A DNA stretch of 64,000 bases from Anaeramoeba flamelloides (lineage: Eukaryota; Metamonada; Anaeramoebidae), in the NCBI GenBank assembly GCA_027625915.1, contig JANTQA010000033.1, forward strand, positions 6,076,001 to 6,140,000, given 5' to 3'. Of this stretch, positions 11,134 through 22,306 are shown piece after piece. Under the pieces are notes generated by a model. The model made no database searches, was not told the DNA's origin, and saw only the letters and a program-made list of their open reading frames with translations. The position numbers and the translations under genes were made by a program. Position 1 is the stretch's first letter. Each line of letters opens with the position of its first letter.

Positions 11134-11790
11134 TTAATTTTCTTTTTCTTCTTCCTTGGTTTCTTCATTATCCATTTTTGGTACCTGTGGCTTGTATCCA
11201 ACCTTTTCAAGTAAATCAAGATATGCGGCAAATGCAAAAGAGGCTTCAGACATTTTAAATTCTTCCAAATAGCCACGCCCAATAACTACCTTTTTTAAAT
11301 TTTGAAACAAATGTTTTGGCAAGGTGTTTAATTAAGAAGGGAAATAAAAAAAAAAGAACACACTAAGACAACACAAAACAAGGCAAAAATTGAAAAGAAT
11401 TGAAAAGAATTGAAAAGAAAGGAAAGAACTTACAAGCGTTTCATTTTCTCGATACCCATAGCTATAAATCGCAGGAAAGTTATTATTATGAACAGAATTA
11501 CCAGAAAGTATTCTGAACCCAAGACTGGGACTATTCCTATTGTAAATTAATCTGCTTTTCTCTGTTAGGTTTGTAGTCTGCCGAAAGATCGAATAATAGG
11601 TTTTCCATCCAGACTCGTTCTCGGAGATTTTTGGATCAATTTCGCGGATTTTGTCACGCCAAAGTTCATCATTATTTGACATTCTGTTCCATGCTCTGTT
11701 CACAAGGTTTGCTTTTAAAAGAGACTGAGGATCTAAATAACTCAAAATTTTTAAAAAGAGCTCTTCTGAAAGTACTTTATAGGGATCCAT
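11134..11790 (-). CDS. F-box protein, two exons, about 170 aa
   Basis: Exon 1 is 11790-11434 and exon 2 is 11289-11134, joined in phase zero at a GTAAGT donor. Residues 6-50 form an F-box: VLSEELFLKILSYLDPQSLL, then LVNRAWNRMSNNDELWRDK, with the usual Leu, Pro and Trp positions. Such proteins dock on SKP1 in SCF ubiquitin ligases and bring a substrate through the rest of the chain. Here the rest is short: about 70 residues after the F-box, then VVIGRGYLEEFKMSEASF and an acidic tail (EETKEEEKEN). No WD, LRR or Kelch substrate domain is seen. Exon 2 also contains a possible donor (CACAG then GTACCA), which would replace the acidic tail and could lead toward the orphan exons at 10.5-10.9 kb. Confidence 0.8.
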
Positions 11791-11964
11791 TTGAAAGAAT
11801 CAATTCAATTATTAAAAAACTTTTTTGTTTTTTGAAAGGTAGTGTAAGATTTTTTAAAAGAAAGGGTTGAAAAGAAATTGTTTTATAATTTCGTTTTTAT
11901 TGTGCTTTATTCTGGGATATAAACAAATAGGAGAATAAAACAAATTTTTAAAAAAAAAATGATA

Positions 11965-12125
11965 CTGGTATTTGAATTACAAATGGGAAATTTTTTCACT
12001 TGGTTTACAATTTCCTTTTTCAAACAAAACTCCAATTTACAACCTGGCCCTGTAGGGAAACTCTGTTTGTCATAAATAAGGAAAATGAATTGAAAATATT
12101 TTCCCATTTAGACTTCAAATACCAG
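11965..12125. mobile_element. TA-flanked MITE, CTGGTATTTGAA ends, 161 bp
   Basis: Left end CTGGTATTTGAATTACAAAT and right end ATTTAGACTTCAAATACCAG are inverted copies, and the inverted similarity continues through the AATGGGAAA block for about 37 bases. TA lies outside each end (11963-11964 and 12126-12127). The open frame 11907-12107 on the minus strand is part of this element and is not taken as a gene. It lies about 170 bases upstream of the F-box start codon, in what should be promoter space. Confidence 0.85.
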
Positions 12126-12455
12126 TAAAGGAGACTTGCAAAAATTTCTGAATCTTTTTGATAGACTTTGATCTTTACAGTTTCACCATTTTTAGATAAT
12201 CGTAATTGAATTAGCCAAGTACTTTTTATTGATAAGTGTTCCTTAATTGTTTAAATCAAAGTTTAAAATAAATTAAACTTGACAAAAAATACTTTTAAGG
12301 TCTACAATACCTCAAACATGAAGACGACTATCTTGTATTAGGTGTGAGTTACATGTTATTTGAGTTCTTAGATGATCGATTTTTGGCTTGTGTGAATTTT
12401 AATAATAGATAAATACTGATATGTGTATAATAAATATGACATAATTTTTACTTTA

Positions 12456-12929
12456 CAGTGATCAAAATAATGTGTGACCAAAGACTATTATCCGTGTTTC
12501 AAAATATTATCCGTGATTTTTTTTCTTCTTGTACCAAGGCAACAACCAATCTACTACCAAATAGTATACCTAATCTCAAATCAATTTTGAAAGTAAAGGT
12601 CTCGTTATTTTTAGTAAAATTTTAATTCTGAAAATAAATAGTTGAAAATTTTTCATAATATTCTTAATTTTTTTGAATTTTTTTGATTTTTTAAAATTTT
12701 CTCAAAAATTTACTCTATTTTTCAGATATAAATTTTGCAATTTGATCCTTCTTTTTTATAATTTCTTTTTTGAAATAATAGAACTTTAAGAAACCAATAC
12801 CATATTTTTTTTAGGCTTTATTATCAGTTACTCTGATTGGTTAATGTATATGTATTCTATAACAAAAAAACATACTTTTTATTTTGAAACACTCATTAAA
12901 TTTTTTTGCACGCTTTATTTGGACTACTG
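12456..12929. mobile_element. Family E MITE, mariner-like CAGT ends, 474 bp
   Basis: The left end CAGTGATCAAAATAATGTGT and the inverted right end CAGTAGTCCAAATAAAGCGT both sit next to TA, and both lead inward to GTGTTTCAAAATA. This is the pattern of a Tc1/mariner-derived non-autonomous element. Three more copies lie at 19720-20060, 20667-21154 and 21180-21600. They share CAAATCAATTTTGAAAGTAA and GAACTTTAAGAAACCAATA-type blocks. No transposase frame is present. Confidence 0.88.
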
Positions 12930-12931
12930 TA

Positions 12932-13326
12932 TTTTTTTTTTTTTTTTCTCTTATAATTTTCCAAAGAAATAGATTGTACTTTCTCTACTTTGTGTAGTTT
13001 GATGTTCCTTTTTATACGTTATATTGTCATACATTGTGTTAGTTAATTTCATAATTAAAAATAAGAATTCAGAATTGAAAAATAAAAATTAACTCAAATA
13101 TTATTCCTTTTTATTATTCAGTCCCTGAAATTTTAAAAAAATGATTGCTTTTAATCATTAACATGTTATTTTGGTTTTTTTCTTATTATCCTCAGCTTTG
13201 TATTAATTTTGATAGTGGATAAAGATGGCAAAAAAAGGTATTTATTATTTTTATACAATTCTCAATTTAATAGTCTAGGATTAATTAGTTGGAAGGGATT
13301 TATTAATAAAATTTGAATTTTGTGTT
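12932..13326. other. AT-rich spacer, nothing recognised
   Basis: No open frame, RNA or repeat end was identified between two mobile elements. Confidence 0.45.
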
Positions 13327-14452
13327 TTAAGGGAGTAGTCATTTTTAAAAATAAAATGAAATCTTGTCATGATCTTGAAAAATTTTTTTTTTGTAATTTT
13401 GTGTTTCGACTTATGAAATGAATGGGTTAGCCTCATTTAAACAATTTATTGATTTGAGGCTGCTTTTTGAAATTCAAAATTTACATGTTTCCAATATAAA
13501 ACGAAAAAAAGTAACCTATTATTTTGTTTAAGAATTAAGTTAATTCTTGAAAATGGGAAAACAATTTTTTCGTTTTATGTTGGAAAGTATTGATTTTGAA
13601 AGAAAATTTTTTATTTGGTTTCTTTTTCTTCTATTAATATTTCAATTCAAATCCCAGCCAATAAAACTAATTGTGGTATTGGTGATTCAATAAATGAACA
13701 TTAGGTAGAAGCTTAACGACAGTTTCTCAATTAAATTGAGATCTATTATGCAAAAAAAATTTTTTCTTTAATGTTTTGAAAAAGTTGTTTTCTGATTTTC
13801 AAAAAATAAAAAATAATTGCAAAAAAATTTTCAATTTTGAAATTTTTTTTTAACAAATTGTTTGGTCTTATTCACAAGAATCCTTATAACAATTCAATTC
13901 ATTTTTGTCAGAAAAAAAAATGAATTTGAATTTTGAGGAAAAAATTAACTAATTCCCAAATATCTTCAAGAATATTTTATTTTGAAAAATCGAATTTTGT
14001 CTTAATACAAAAACAAAATTTCAGAGTAAAATTTTTACATGACTTTAAATATTTGATTATTATAACTACTTTGTTAAAAAAATACAATTATTTTTTAGTA
14101 TGTTAAATAAATCAATTTTTTCGTTAAACAAAAGAATTATTTGAAAAAAGAAAAAAAATATTTATATTAATATTACTGGTAACAAAGAAATTTTATAGTA
14201 TAATAAAGATCAAAATTGCAATAAACGGGGGGGGAACTAGATAAATTGTGAGAAAAAAAAGAATTTAATAGTTTTATTTCTCAGAAAAAATGGAAAAAAA
14301 AAATTTATCTCACTAAACTAATTTTCTTTTCTGGCTTTCTTAGTCGATCAGAATTTTTTGACACTTGAGATCTACAAAATTTGTAAGTAAAGAATACCAC
14401 AATAACATATTTTAAATTTTTGCCTTGTTTTCGTAGAAGACTAGTCCCTTAA
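13327..14452 (+). repeat. Family G repeat, TTAA termini, 1.1 kb
   Basis: It opens TTAAGGGAGTAGTC and closes GACTAGTCCCTTAA. It aligns with 35509-37287 inside the BEACH gene intron, for example at TTTCCAATATAAAACGAAAA and CAAGAATCCTTATAAC. Reading frames are not conserved, so it seems non-coding. An eight-base G run occurs near 14227. Confidence 0.78.
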
Positions 14453-15499
14453 ACAAAATTTTTATTTCACCTTTGCCCAATTAATAAAAAACAATATTTT
14501 TTTAAAAATATCCAAATAAAACACAATGTCACATTAAAAATATCAATTGAAAACCTCATTTTTTTATAAAATACATGACCAGAGCACTCTTCTTAGACTA
14601 CCCAATTCAGTATTTCGTTGAAAAGGATAATAAATTCATTTTTTTTTAGCAATTATTAAACCAATATTAAAAGTTAAACCAAGTTAACCACTGATCAATT
14701 AAGAACTAAAATAACGTTTAATAACACCTAATACAAGATAATAAAATTCCCAGTTCAGAGAATGTAATTCTTACGGAAACTTTCTAAAATCAGAAAAAAA
14801 ATTTTAGTTATTTAAAACTTTAAAAAAAAAGTAAAGAAATCCTTTTTAAAAAAGTGAGGGATAAATATTTTTTAAAAATTGTAACAAAAACACTTGAAAG
14901 GAATGAATTGGAATATTTGGAATTATTATATATACATACAAGTTCCACTTCTAAGGCACAAAATTTTAACCAAAATTAAAGCATAAGAGAAAATAACAAA
15001 TTTAGGAACAAAATTGGATACTAGAAAAATCATTTGTCAAAAAAATTTCCAATAATGTATCTTAATTTAGTAAAAAAAATAATACCTTAATTTAGGTTAA
15101 AAGTTTGTAGATTAAAGTGAAACTGGCGATAAAAACAGAAACAATCTCCAATATATTCAAAACCACTTTTAAGACACTTACGAATTCCAAATTTAAGTAC
15201 ATAATTTTTGATACTAGAACAATAATTTGAATAAAAAAAATATGAAAAAAACCTAATTTGGGAATTTTTTCTTATTTGTAAAATTCTTTTACAATGTGTA
15301 ATTTTAAAATGGGTGTTAATTTTATTGGTTAATTAAGAAATATTCCTAAATTTATCAAAAAAGTACCTAAAAATATGATATATAGAAATCTGAAATTTTC
15401 TATGGGTTTGAATTGTGGATAAATAATTAATGAAATTATTCAAGTAAAAAAGAATTATGTTGAAAATGTGTACAAATATTTAAAATTATTACTTTCGAG
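14453..15499. other. AT-rich spacer, nothing recognised
   Basis: No gene seen. ATTTTTTGTTATT-like and AATTTAAGTACATAATTTTT-like segments repeat loosely near 14950 and 15190, which may be a worn tandem duplication. Confidence 0.4.
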
Positions 15500-16010
15500 G
15501 AGTGTGGGGTGGGGGTAGTAATAAACAAGTGTATCTAGGTTTAAAAGAATTCAAAGGGATTAAATAAACTTTTTGATTTAAATTATTTTCTTTAAAATCA
15601 TGCAGGATTTTTTTGTTTTTTTTTTTTAATAAATAAAAATAGAATCATTTTTTTGTTAATTTGCTTTTTATTGCAAGATCAATGCAAGATCAATTCAAAT
15701 TGGTAGAAATATGTTATTCTATTATCAATTGAAACAGTGGGAATTATTGTTTACAAATCCTATTGATTTCTATTGAGTTTTTATAAATCTTCAATTGAAG
15801 ACCAAAATAAACATTATTGTTTTTTTCCCAATATGGAAACTGAGAATTTAAGTTTTTTAATTTTTTAAGAAAAATTATTAATTTATTAGATTTACTTCAT
15901 AAAGGCTCCAACAATTTCTTTGATGATATTTATTCTACTTATTTCTTAAACATTTTTGAAAGTTCAATTATTAAAAATAATTGTTATTTTGAAGCATTTT
16001 GTTTATCGTT
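15500..16010 (+). repeat. Family B repeat copy 1
   Basis: Contains the family's ordered blocks: TTTTTATTGCAAGATCAAT, GTAGAAATATGTTATTCTAT, GATTTCTATTGAGTTTTTAT, ATCTTCAATTGAAGACCAAA and an ending like CAATTATTAAAAATAATTG. Five other copies occur at 22.3, 40.7, 42.5 (inverted), 58.1 and 62.6 kb. No coding frame is shared. Confidence 0.7.
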
Positions 16011-16680
16011 ATGCAACCCGAAGTTTATCGGTTGTGGAATTGGGCAAGTTTTACAAAATTCCCTCGAGTTCCTTGATAATTTTTAATTCTTGTTTTTATA
16101 TGAAAAACTAAAAAATTTGCTCAATTCTTCCAAATTCACAACAAGCCAAAAGTGTTTTTTTTTTGAAAATGAAGAAAAAAAAAGAAAATTTAATAAAATT
16201 TCTTCGAATATCAAAAATTAATATCAGCAATCTTGCAATTTTCTTGGTATTTTCTGTTTTTTTCTCAAAGAATAGAGAAATTTTCTTAATAAAAAAAAAA
16301 ACTTATGAATAGCTAACTTCAATTTTTTTTTAATTAAAAAGGATTTATTCAAAATCAAAGATTTTCCTTTAATTTCTAGAATTAAAAAAAAACCTAACGG
16401 CAAATAAGAGGAAGTCAAGATATCCTCCCTAAATTACACTCGAAACAAACAATTAAAAAATGAAAGATTCAATGCTAGTTTACTTTGGGTTCGTTTTCTT
16501 TTCACAAATAGAGCAACAAATGATAGTTTGGTTTCAAAGTTTCCAATATCTCTTATCACTCCAAGAATCTTTTTTCATTAATTGTTCTCATAATTAAAAT
16601 TTTCAAAATGGAAAGCTGGACGTACTTGCTTCAAAAAAAATAAAAAAATCAGCAACACCATGGGTTAAAATTTTCAAATA

Positions 16681-16817
16681 AAGAAGAAAAAAAAAAAAAA
16701 AAGAAAAAGAAATTGAAATAAAAATAGAAATAGAAAAAGAAAAAGAAAATCAAAAATAAATAGAAATAGAAAAAGAAAAAGAAAAAGAAAACCAAAAATA
16801 AAAAGAAAAAGAAAACT
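16681..16817. repeat. Purine tract of GAAAAA and GAAATA units
   Basis: An almost pure A/G tract of short units, many reading AGAAAAAGAAA or AGAAATAGAAA, with a few CAAAAATAA breaks. The rest of 16011-17009 is AT-rich with no gene. It should include the 3' flank of the membrane-protein gene. Confidence 0.85.
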
Positions 16818-17009
16818 TTTTAATTGATTATTTCTTCTATTTAAAATGTTTAAAATAATTTATTATTATTTGATCAGATATATAGAGTAATAATCTTAAA
16901 ATCAATTCATCGGGCAGATGTTAATAATCAACAATAAATATAGTAACAGATTAAATAATAAAGTATAAATGGAAAATGGTATATTAAAAAGGGTAAGTAT
17001 TCAAATTCT

Positions 17010-19346
17010 TTAGTTATATTCATTAATTTCAGGGAATAATGAACGATATTTTTTCGGTGATTTAAAAGTTCTAAACAGTGTGATCATTAAATATAGCCAA
17101 TTCAAAATCTGGTAAAGGTTAAAAACAAGGAATAGAGATTGGAATATTTGATATTTAAACATTAGGACTGTTCTAAGTATAAACATTGAAGTCACTGAAA
17201 ACAATCTTAATGAGCTTTCAATCAACATGTTGCGGAAAATGCTATAAAAGGTCCCTGTGCCATCAAAATGAATGGTGCCTACTATTACGGAAATCCAGAT
17301 ATTTAGAATTGAAAAAAAGCAAAAAGTGATTACTGTTCTATGTGTTGCTTTGCTTAGTTCCTTTTGGGATGACAAAAGGAATAGATATGCTGCATTGATT
17401 GTCGATAGGACTAACATTACTAGTGTTTGATTTTTCGATGAAATGTCAATGGCTATCCTTTTCACTGTAAAATCGTTCTCTGGGTAATACTTGCAATACG
17501 CCAATTTGGAGAGATAGGTTGAATTTTGCTTCAATTGTAGATGGTATTCGAACCAATTTAATTTGACAAAGGAATTGGTTTTACAAAAAAAGATCGTTGA
17601 AAAGAAAATTAATAGAATGCAGAAATTATTTACACACCAGACGCTTTCGCTATTGGAAAAGGGCAATTTACCATTGACAGCGCCCCAATATAGGAACGGT
17701 ATGCGGCCCCCGGCAATGGAAACCAAAATAAAAAACATGTGGAGCAGTAATAAATAGGTAAACCAACTCTCTAAATATCTGGTTCTCTTGACCTCCCTGA
17801 TCGAGTTAGCAAAGACAATGACCTCGAAGATGAGAAGTGCCATCGCAAATCCCGTGGCGAGCCATGCTAGCTTTCCGCGCACCTTGTATAAATAATAGTC
17901 GACAAGCACGAAAATGACTATATAGGCAACCAGCGACAAGAAAAACCAAAACTTGGATTGCTTGAGTGTGCCCCATTTCAAATACTTACCCTTGTTCCAT
18001 TTGTTTGTTTGCCTATAGCTCATAGTTATAGACACAAGGGCTCGATAGAGACAGACAATGTTTTTCATAAAAAAGAATGCTTGCTCAATGTTTTTATTTA
18101 CAATCAGTAGATAAATACGAATGACCAAGGAGAATAATTCCGGTAAAAGAGTAAATTTGTCACAAATCTTTTCCATCCTCAACCCCAAGCTGGCACGGTA
18201 AATTGAGGTATAGTTTAATTTTAAAAAGGAAAAGCGATCTAAATTGCGTAGATCTGTGAGAACGTTATTATTTTTAGTTTCTTCGAGCCTTCGATCAAAG
18301 TAGGTATTAGTATATCTGTTGTTTACAGAGTTCGTGGATACGTTTGGAATGCTTTCGAAATTGTAATCCAATTCCTTATATTTCCTTGAGTCGCCCTTTT
18401 TTTTTTTAATTAACTGCTTTGTTTCGTTAATGTCATCAATGACTTGCACAATTTCGTTTGGCAATTTGAAGATCTTTGTCCAAACATAATGGTTCAGGGG
18501 ATAGTTGTTCGCATACGTTACCCAGATCCGAACAAACGTGGACAGAAACCAAAGTGCAATTGTAATGTTCAGCAGCCAGACAGAGATGAATTTGTTCATG
18601 CCCGCGTCGTTCAGGAACAGGAAATAAAGACTCGAGCAGTCGATTAAATTAATGGCTATGTTCTCGTTAATGTTTCGAAACGTTGCCAGGATTGGATCAT
18701 AAAGATCCGCGGGAAGGATGATCTTGCTATAGCTGGTATAGAAAATGGCAGAGAGGCAAATGACGTTTTTCAACGAGCCAAGGCCGATCCTGTCGTCAAG
18801 ACTCAGTCTTGTTAATCGCCTTTGGTACGACAGGATCATGACACAAAACTGGATCATATGAAGAAGCGCAAAGTATTCGTAGCCCGTGATCCCGCGCTCA
18901 GAGACCTTGCATTTGTTTCCTTCTGCATTGACGGCATTGGGCCGGATTGACTTCTCTTTCACAATAAACAAGAGCGCGAGAAAGTAGATAAGCAGAAACA
19001 AGGATACAAACAATGGCACGTAATATGAGAACACGTCCAGCTTTTTCGTAAAGAGAACTAAATACGTCTGCTGAATGACAAGGCATATGAACGAGATCGT
19101 CCACCACAAATAAGAAAACGACTTTTGCAGCTCAAATTCGTGATCAGCTTTTTCGAAATAGCTATAGATCGGGTGGTTCACCGTGAATGGGAGATTCACC
19201 ATGTTTTTGATGATTAACTCTTCCTCTTCAATATCCTGTTCTTTATCCTTATCAAGTTTTTTTTCTGAGACAATTTCCGTTTCTAAATATTGGTTAGGAT
19301 CTTCATTTAATTGTTCATAGATTTCGTTGTCTGCTTCGCAAAACAT
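17010..19346 (-). CDS. Multi-pass membrane protein of unknown family, 778 aa
   Basis: I do not recognise this family. The first ATG in frame is at 19346 (MFCEADNEIYEQ); the frame continues upstream only through TTG and T-rich sequence that reads like a leader. Residues 1-75 are acidic and hydrophilic. Hydrophobic spans then follow at about 80-100, 108-129, 157-174 and 252-276, with a weaker one near 192-212. A soluble loop runs from about 285 to 390 (with IKKKKGD), and five to seven further spans lie in the C-terminal half. The protein ends with a short tail, FKSPKKYRSLFPEINEYN. It is intact and intronless. The base composition is odd: about 49% G+C counted over 18841-18960 against about 26% over 17041-17160, so the N-terminal coding half stands out. 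Large loops, no transporter signature and scattered aromatic residues leave function open. It could be a receptor, scramblase or transporter. Confidence 0.85.
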   Translation of the reverse strand: MFCEADNEIYEQLNEDPNQYLETEIVSEKKLDKDKEQDIEEEELIIKNMVNLPFTVNHPIYSYFEKADHEFELQKSFSYLWWTISFICLVIQQTYLVLFTKKLDVFSYYVPLFVSLFLLIYFLALLFIVKEKSIRPNAVNAEGNKCKVSERGITGYEYFALLHMIQFCVMILSYQRRLTRLSLDDRIGLGSLKNVICLSAIFYTSYSKIILPADLYDPILATFRNINENIAINLIDCSSLYFLFLNDAGMNKFISVWLLNITIALWFLSTFVRIWVTYANNYPLNHYVWTKIFKLPNEIVQVIDDINETKQLIKKKKGDSRKYKELDYNFESIPNVSTNSVNNRYTNTYFDRRLEETKNNNVLTDLRNLDRFSFLKLNYTSIYRASLGLRMEKICDKFTLLPELFSLVIRIYLLIVNKNIEQAFFFMKNIVCLYRALVSITMSYRQTNKWNKGKYLKWGTLKQSKFWFFLSLVAYIVIFVLVDYYLYKVRGKLAWLATGFAMALLIFEVIVFANSIREVKRTRYLESWFTYLLLLHMFFILVSIAGGRIPFLYWGAVNGKLPFSNSESVWCVNNFCILLIFFSTIFFCKTNSFVKLNWFEYHLQLKQNSTYLSKLAYCKYYPENDFTVKRIAIDISSKNQTLVMLVLSTINAAYLFLLSSQKELSKATHRTVITFCFFSILNIWISVIVGTIHFDGTGTFYSIFRNMLIESSLRLFSVTSMFILRTVLMFKYQIFQSLFLVFNLYQILNWLYLMITLFRTFKSPKKYRSLFPEINEYN

Positions 19347-19719
19347 TTGAAGAAAAAATTTTGAGAAAGAAAAAGAGAAAAAAATAAAAAAAATGGAACT
19401 TTGTTGCTTATCACATACAAGCTCTTCCAAAGTGCGTGGTTACTTTTTTTACCACACCACACTTTTCTTTTATGAAATTTTTCGAATATTTCGAAAATAA
19501 GTCTCAAAATCAAAATCCAAGAACTTTCCATTCAAAGGCTTTAACAATTCAAAACTTTGAAAAACTCCCAAATTTTACTCCTTTTGGATTTTGGCTTTTC
19601 GCAAAATACTTTTGGAAACTAAACTGAATAGTTTTTTAAAAGACAACTTTCTGAAAATTTAACACAAGCACAAATTCGTTCTTCATAAACAAAGGAAGTA
19701 GAAAACATGTGTTTCAAAA

Positions 19720-20060
19720 AAGAAACCCTTGATTTGTTTCTTCTTGTTCCAATATCACATCTAATTCAGTATTCAATAGAATACCAAAGTTCAAATCAAT
19801 TTTGAAAGTAAAATCCCTTGATATTTTGAGTAAATTTTTAATTAGGAATGTAATTAGTTGAAAATTTTCTTGTAATTTTCTAAATTTTTTTGATTTTTTT
19901 CTGAGTAAAAATTTCTTTAATAATTAACTCTATTTTTGGTTTTTAATATTACACATTTGATATTCTTTTTTAGGATTTCTTTTTTAATAATAGAAACTGT
20001 AAGAAACTTGGAATATATTTACTCTTTTACTAATAACAGTTTCTGTTATCACTTCGTTTT
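19720..20060 (+). mobile_element. Family E repeat copy, ends worn
   Basis: Aligned by CAAATCAATTTTGAAAGTAA, the TTGAAAATTTTC block and TAATAGAAACTGTAAGAAAC with the 12456-12929 copy. Clear CAGT termini are not visible, so it is an older or truncated copy. It sits about 370 bases upstream of the 778-residue gene's start. Confidence 0.65.
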
Positions 20061-20666
20061 TATTCCTTCGTCACTATGGAGGAAAAAGACAAACTACAAA
20101 TCCTAAAAATGTCAAAAATTGTAATTTGCTTCTGACAAAATAACCCTTTTAGATGTTTTCAAATCAAAATTTAAAAAGAGTTTTTCTTTATTCAAGAAGA
20201 ACAATATTTGCTCAACACTTTAATTTGAGACTTTATCAATTCATGAGCTAAAAATTTAACAAAAAATTTTTTATCATATTTCTATTTGAAAAATAAATGG
20301 GAAAAAATATTCACTTCATTTTCCTTTTCATAATTTTTTTTATCAAATTGAGTTATCCAAGAGCTAAGATGTAATTTGTTACTTCAAGCTCTTTTTGAAA
20401 TAGGGAATTGATGATTGAAAAAATTTTTCCTGTTTTTAATTCAAAAACTAATAATTTTCTATATTTTTTCTAATTTTTCCTCACTTTATCCTTTTCTTAT
20501 TGAAGTGTTTTTATTTAACTTTAAGGTACCTTGTCGATTTATAAAGAACTAGAATGTCTGAGAACAAAAATCTTTTTCAATTTTACAAGTAAACAAAAAA
20601 GTATCCTTTAAAAATTTTGAGAAAAAGTGAATAATTATACTTTCAAAAAGTTTGAATAACAAATTA

Positions 20667-21154
20667 CAGCTATCACAAAATAATGTATGAACAACAACTA
20701 TTACCTTTGTTTCAAAATAAAAGTCTTTTTTTTTTTTATTCTTGTTTCAAGGCAACATCCAATTAAATAACCAAGAATATACCTAACTTCAAATCAATTT
20801 TGAAAGACAATTCCTTGTTTTTTTAATTAAAATGTCAAATAAGGTATGTGATTTCTTGAAATTTTTTCCTAATTTTTTTAATTTTTTTTTGATTTTTTTT
20901 TGTATTTTTGATTAAGATATAAATTTTTGGAAAAAATTTCCTCAATTTTTTGTGATAAATTTTGTGATTTGATCCTTTTTTTTAGAATTTCTTGTTAAAT
21001 AATAGAACTTTAAGAAACCAATATATAATTTATTTAGGGTTGATTATTGGTTGATTTGATTGATTGTTGTATAAGTATCCTATAAAAAAAGAAACACACT
21101 TTTGATTTTGCGACATGTATTAAACTCTTCTACAAGTAATTATTTGGACAACAG
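20667..21154 (+). mobile_element. Family E MITE copy, TA flanked
   Basis: The left end CAGCTATCACAAAATAATGT follows TA. The right end ATTATTTGGACAACAG precedes TA. Internal blocks TTTAAGAAACCAATATA and AATCAATTTTGAAAGACAA match the 12.5 kb copy. Confidence 0.75.
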
Positions 21155-21179
21155 TATATTTCAAATTTAACACGATTTA

Positions 21180-21600
21180 TATCTCTTTCCTTATCCGAAT
21201 ACATTAATCCAATTCAAGGCCCAATTCCGTATCCAGTACCAAATCAATTTTGAAGATAAACACTATTGATTTTTAAGAAAAAACTAATTCACTAACCAGT
21301 AGTAGGTCCAATCTAGAATCTATTTTGAAAGTAAACTTATTGATATTTTAATTATATTTGTTTCAATTATTAATTCAAATTTTTTTGTTTTTTTCTTATT
21401 TATCAAATTTAACAGAAAATTTTTTTTTTAATTAATAAAATTTTTCTATAAATTGTTCTGTCTATTTTCTGTGAAAAAATAATTTACTGATCCTTAATTT
21501 TTTCGAATTTCTTTTTTTAATATCAGAATTTTAGGAAACTAATATCATATTTACTTATGTATTATTTTCAGTTTCTTTTATTATTTAATATATAGTAGTG
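21180..21600 (+). mobile_element. Family E repeat copy, worn
   Basis: Contains CCAAATCAATTTTGAAGATA, an internally repeated CTATTTTGAAAGTAAACTTA and TTTTAGGAAACTAATATCAT, matching the family in order. It lies directly beside the previous copy and runs into family D. Confidence 0.6.
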
Positions 21601-22300
21601 AAAAAAATATTTGACCTAAAAAAATGCCTGGCAAGCTTTTTAATTGTTAATATGAGGAAATTGTTCTACAATTACAAATATTTAAAATCAAAACCTTTTT
21701 ATGAATAATCAAAATTTTTATGAACCAAGTACTACCCCCCCTAATTTCATTTAGGTAAGGTGTATATAGAATACTTAAGTCATTGTTTGATCGCATAAGT
21801 ATAAGAACTTTTTTTGAAATAGAGCACGGAAAAAATACCCGACCTGAAAAAAATGCCTGACAAGATTTTTAATTGTGAATATTAGGAAAATTGATTTGTA
21901 ATTACAAATATTTATTATCAAATCCTTTTTACTTTAAATCAACTTTTTTATGAATCAAGTAATACCCCCCCCTAAAATTCATTAAAGCAGGGTGTCTATC
22001 AAATACTTAAGTATTTTTTTGATAGCCTAAGTAGATTCGCCCTTTTTGAAAAACAATCGAGTTTTATAGAGGTTTGTAATGAGTTTGGAAAATGATTATT
22101 TTTTATTCTTGTTTTTGATTGATTTAAGAGTGTTTTGAACAAGTGTAATTTCATTAATCATCATTCTAATAAGTGAGTTAGTTATAATATAAAAGGGTTA
22201 ATTCTAAAGAAAAAATGCTATTTGCAATTCACAAATGCTAATATAATTTCTAAATTTTTCATGTTATTTTCACCACTATTGTGATTTTTTCACTACATAA
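21590..22300 (+). repeat. Family D, two copies in tandem
   Basis: Two units follow each other, near 21595-21830 and 21830-22300. Each has AATGCCTG(G/A)CAAG, TTTTTAATTGT(G/T)AATAT and AA(G)TA(C/A)TACCCCCC with matching spacing. The second carries the full body, including GTGTTTTGAACAAGTGTAAT, as in the 9.96-10.42 kb copy. The first unit stops short. Confidence 0.7.
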
Positions 22301-22306
22301 CTATTT

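Noticed and set aside
18444-18647. 67-residue frame on the plus strand inside the membrane-protein gene
   Set aside because: A shadow frame opened by the higher G+C of the real minus-strand gene.
17010-19346. The membrane protein as an SPX-EXS (XPR1-type) phosphate exporter
   Set aside because: Loop and span layout first suggested it, but no SPX domain or EXS signature could be found.
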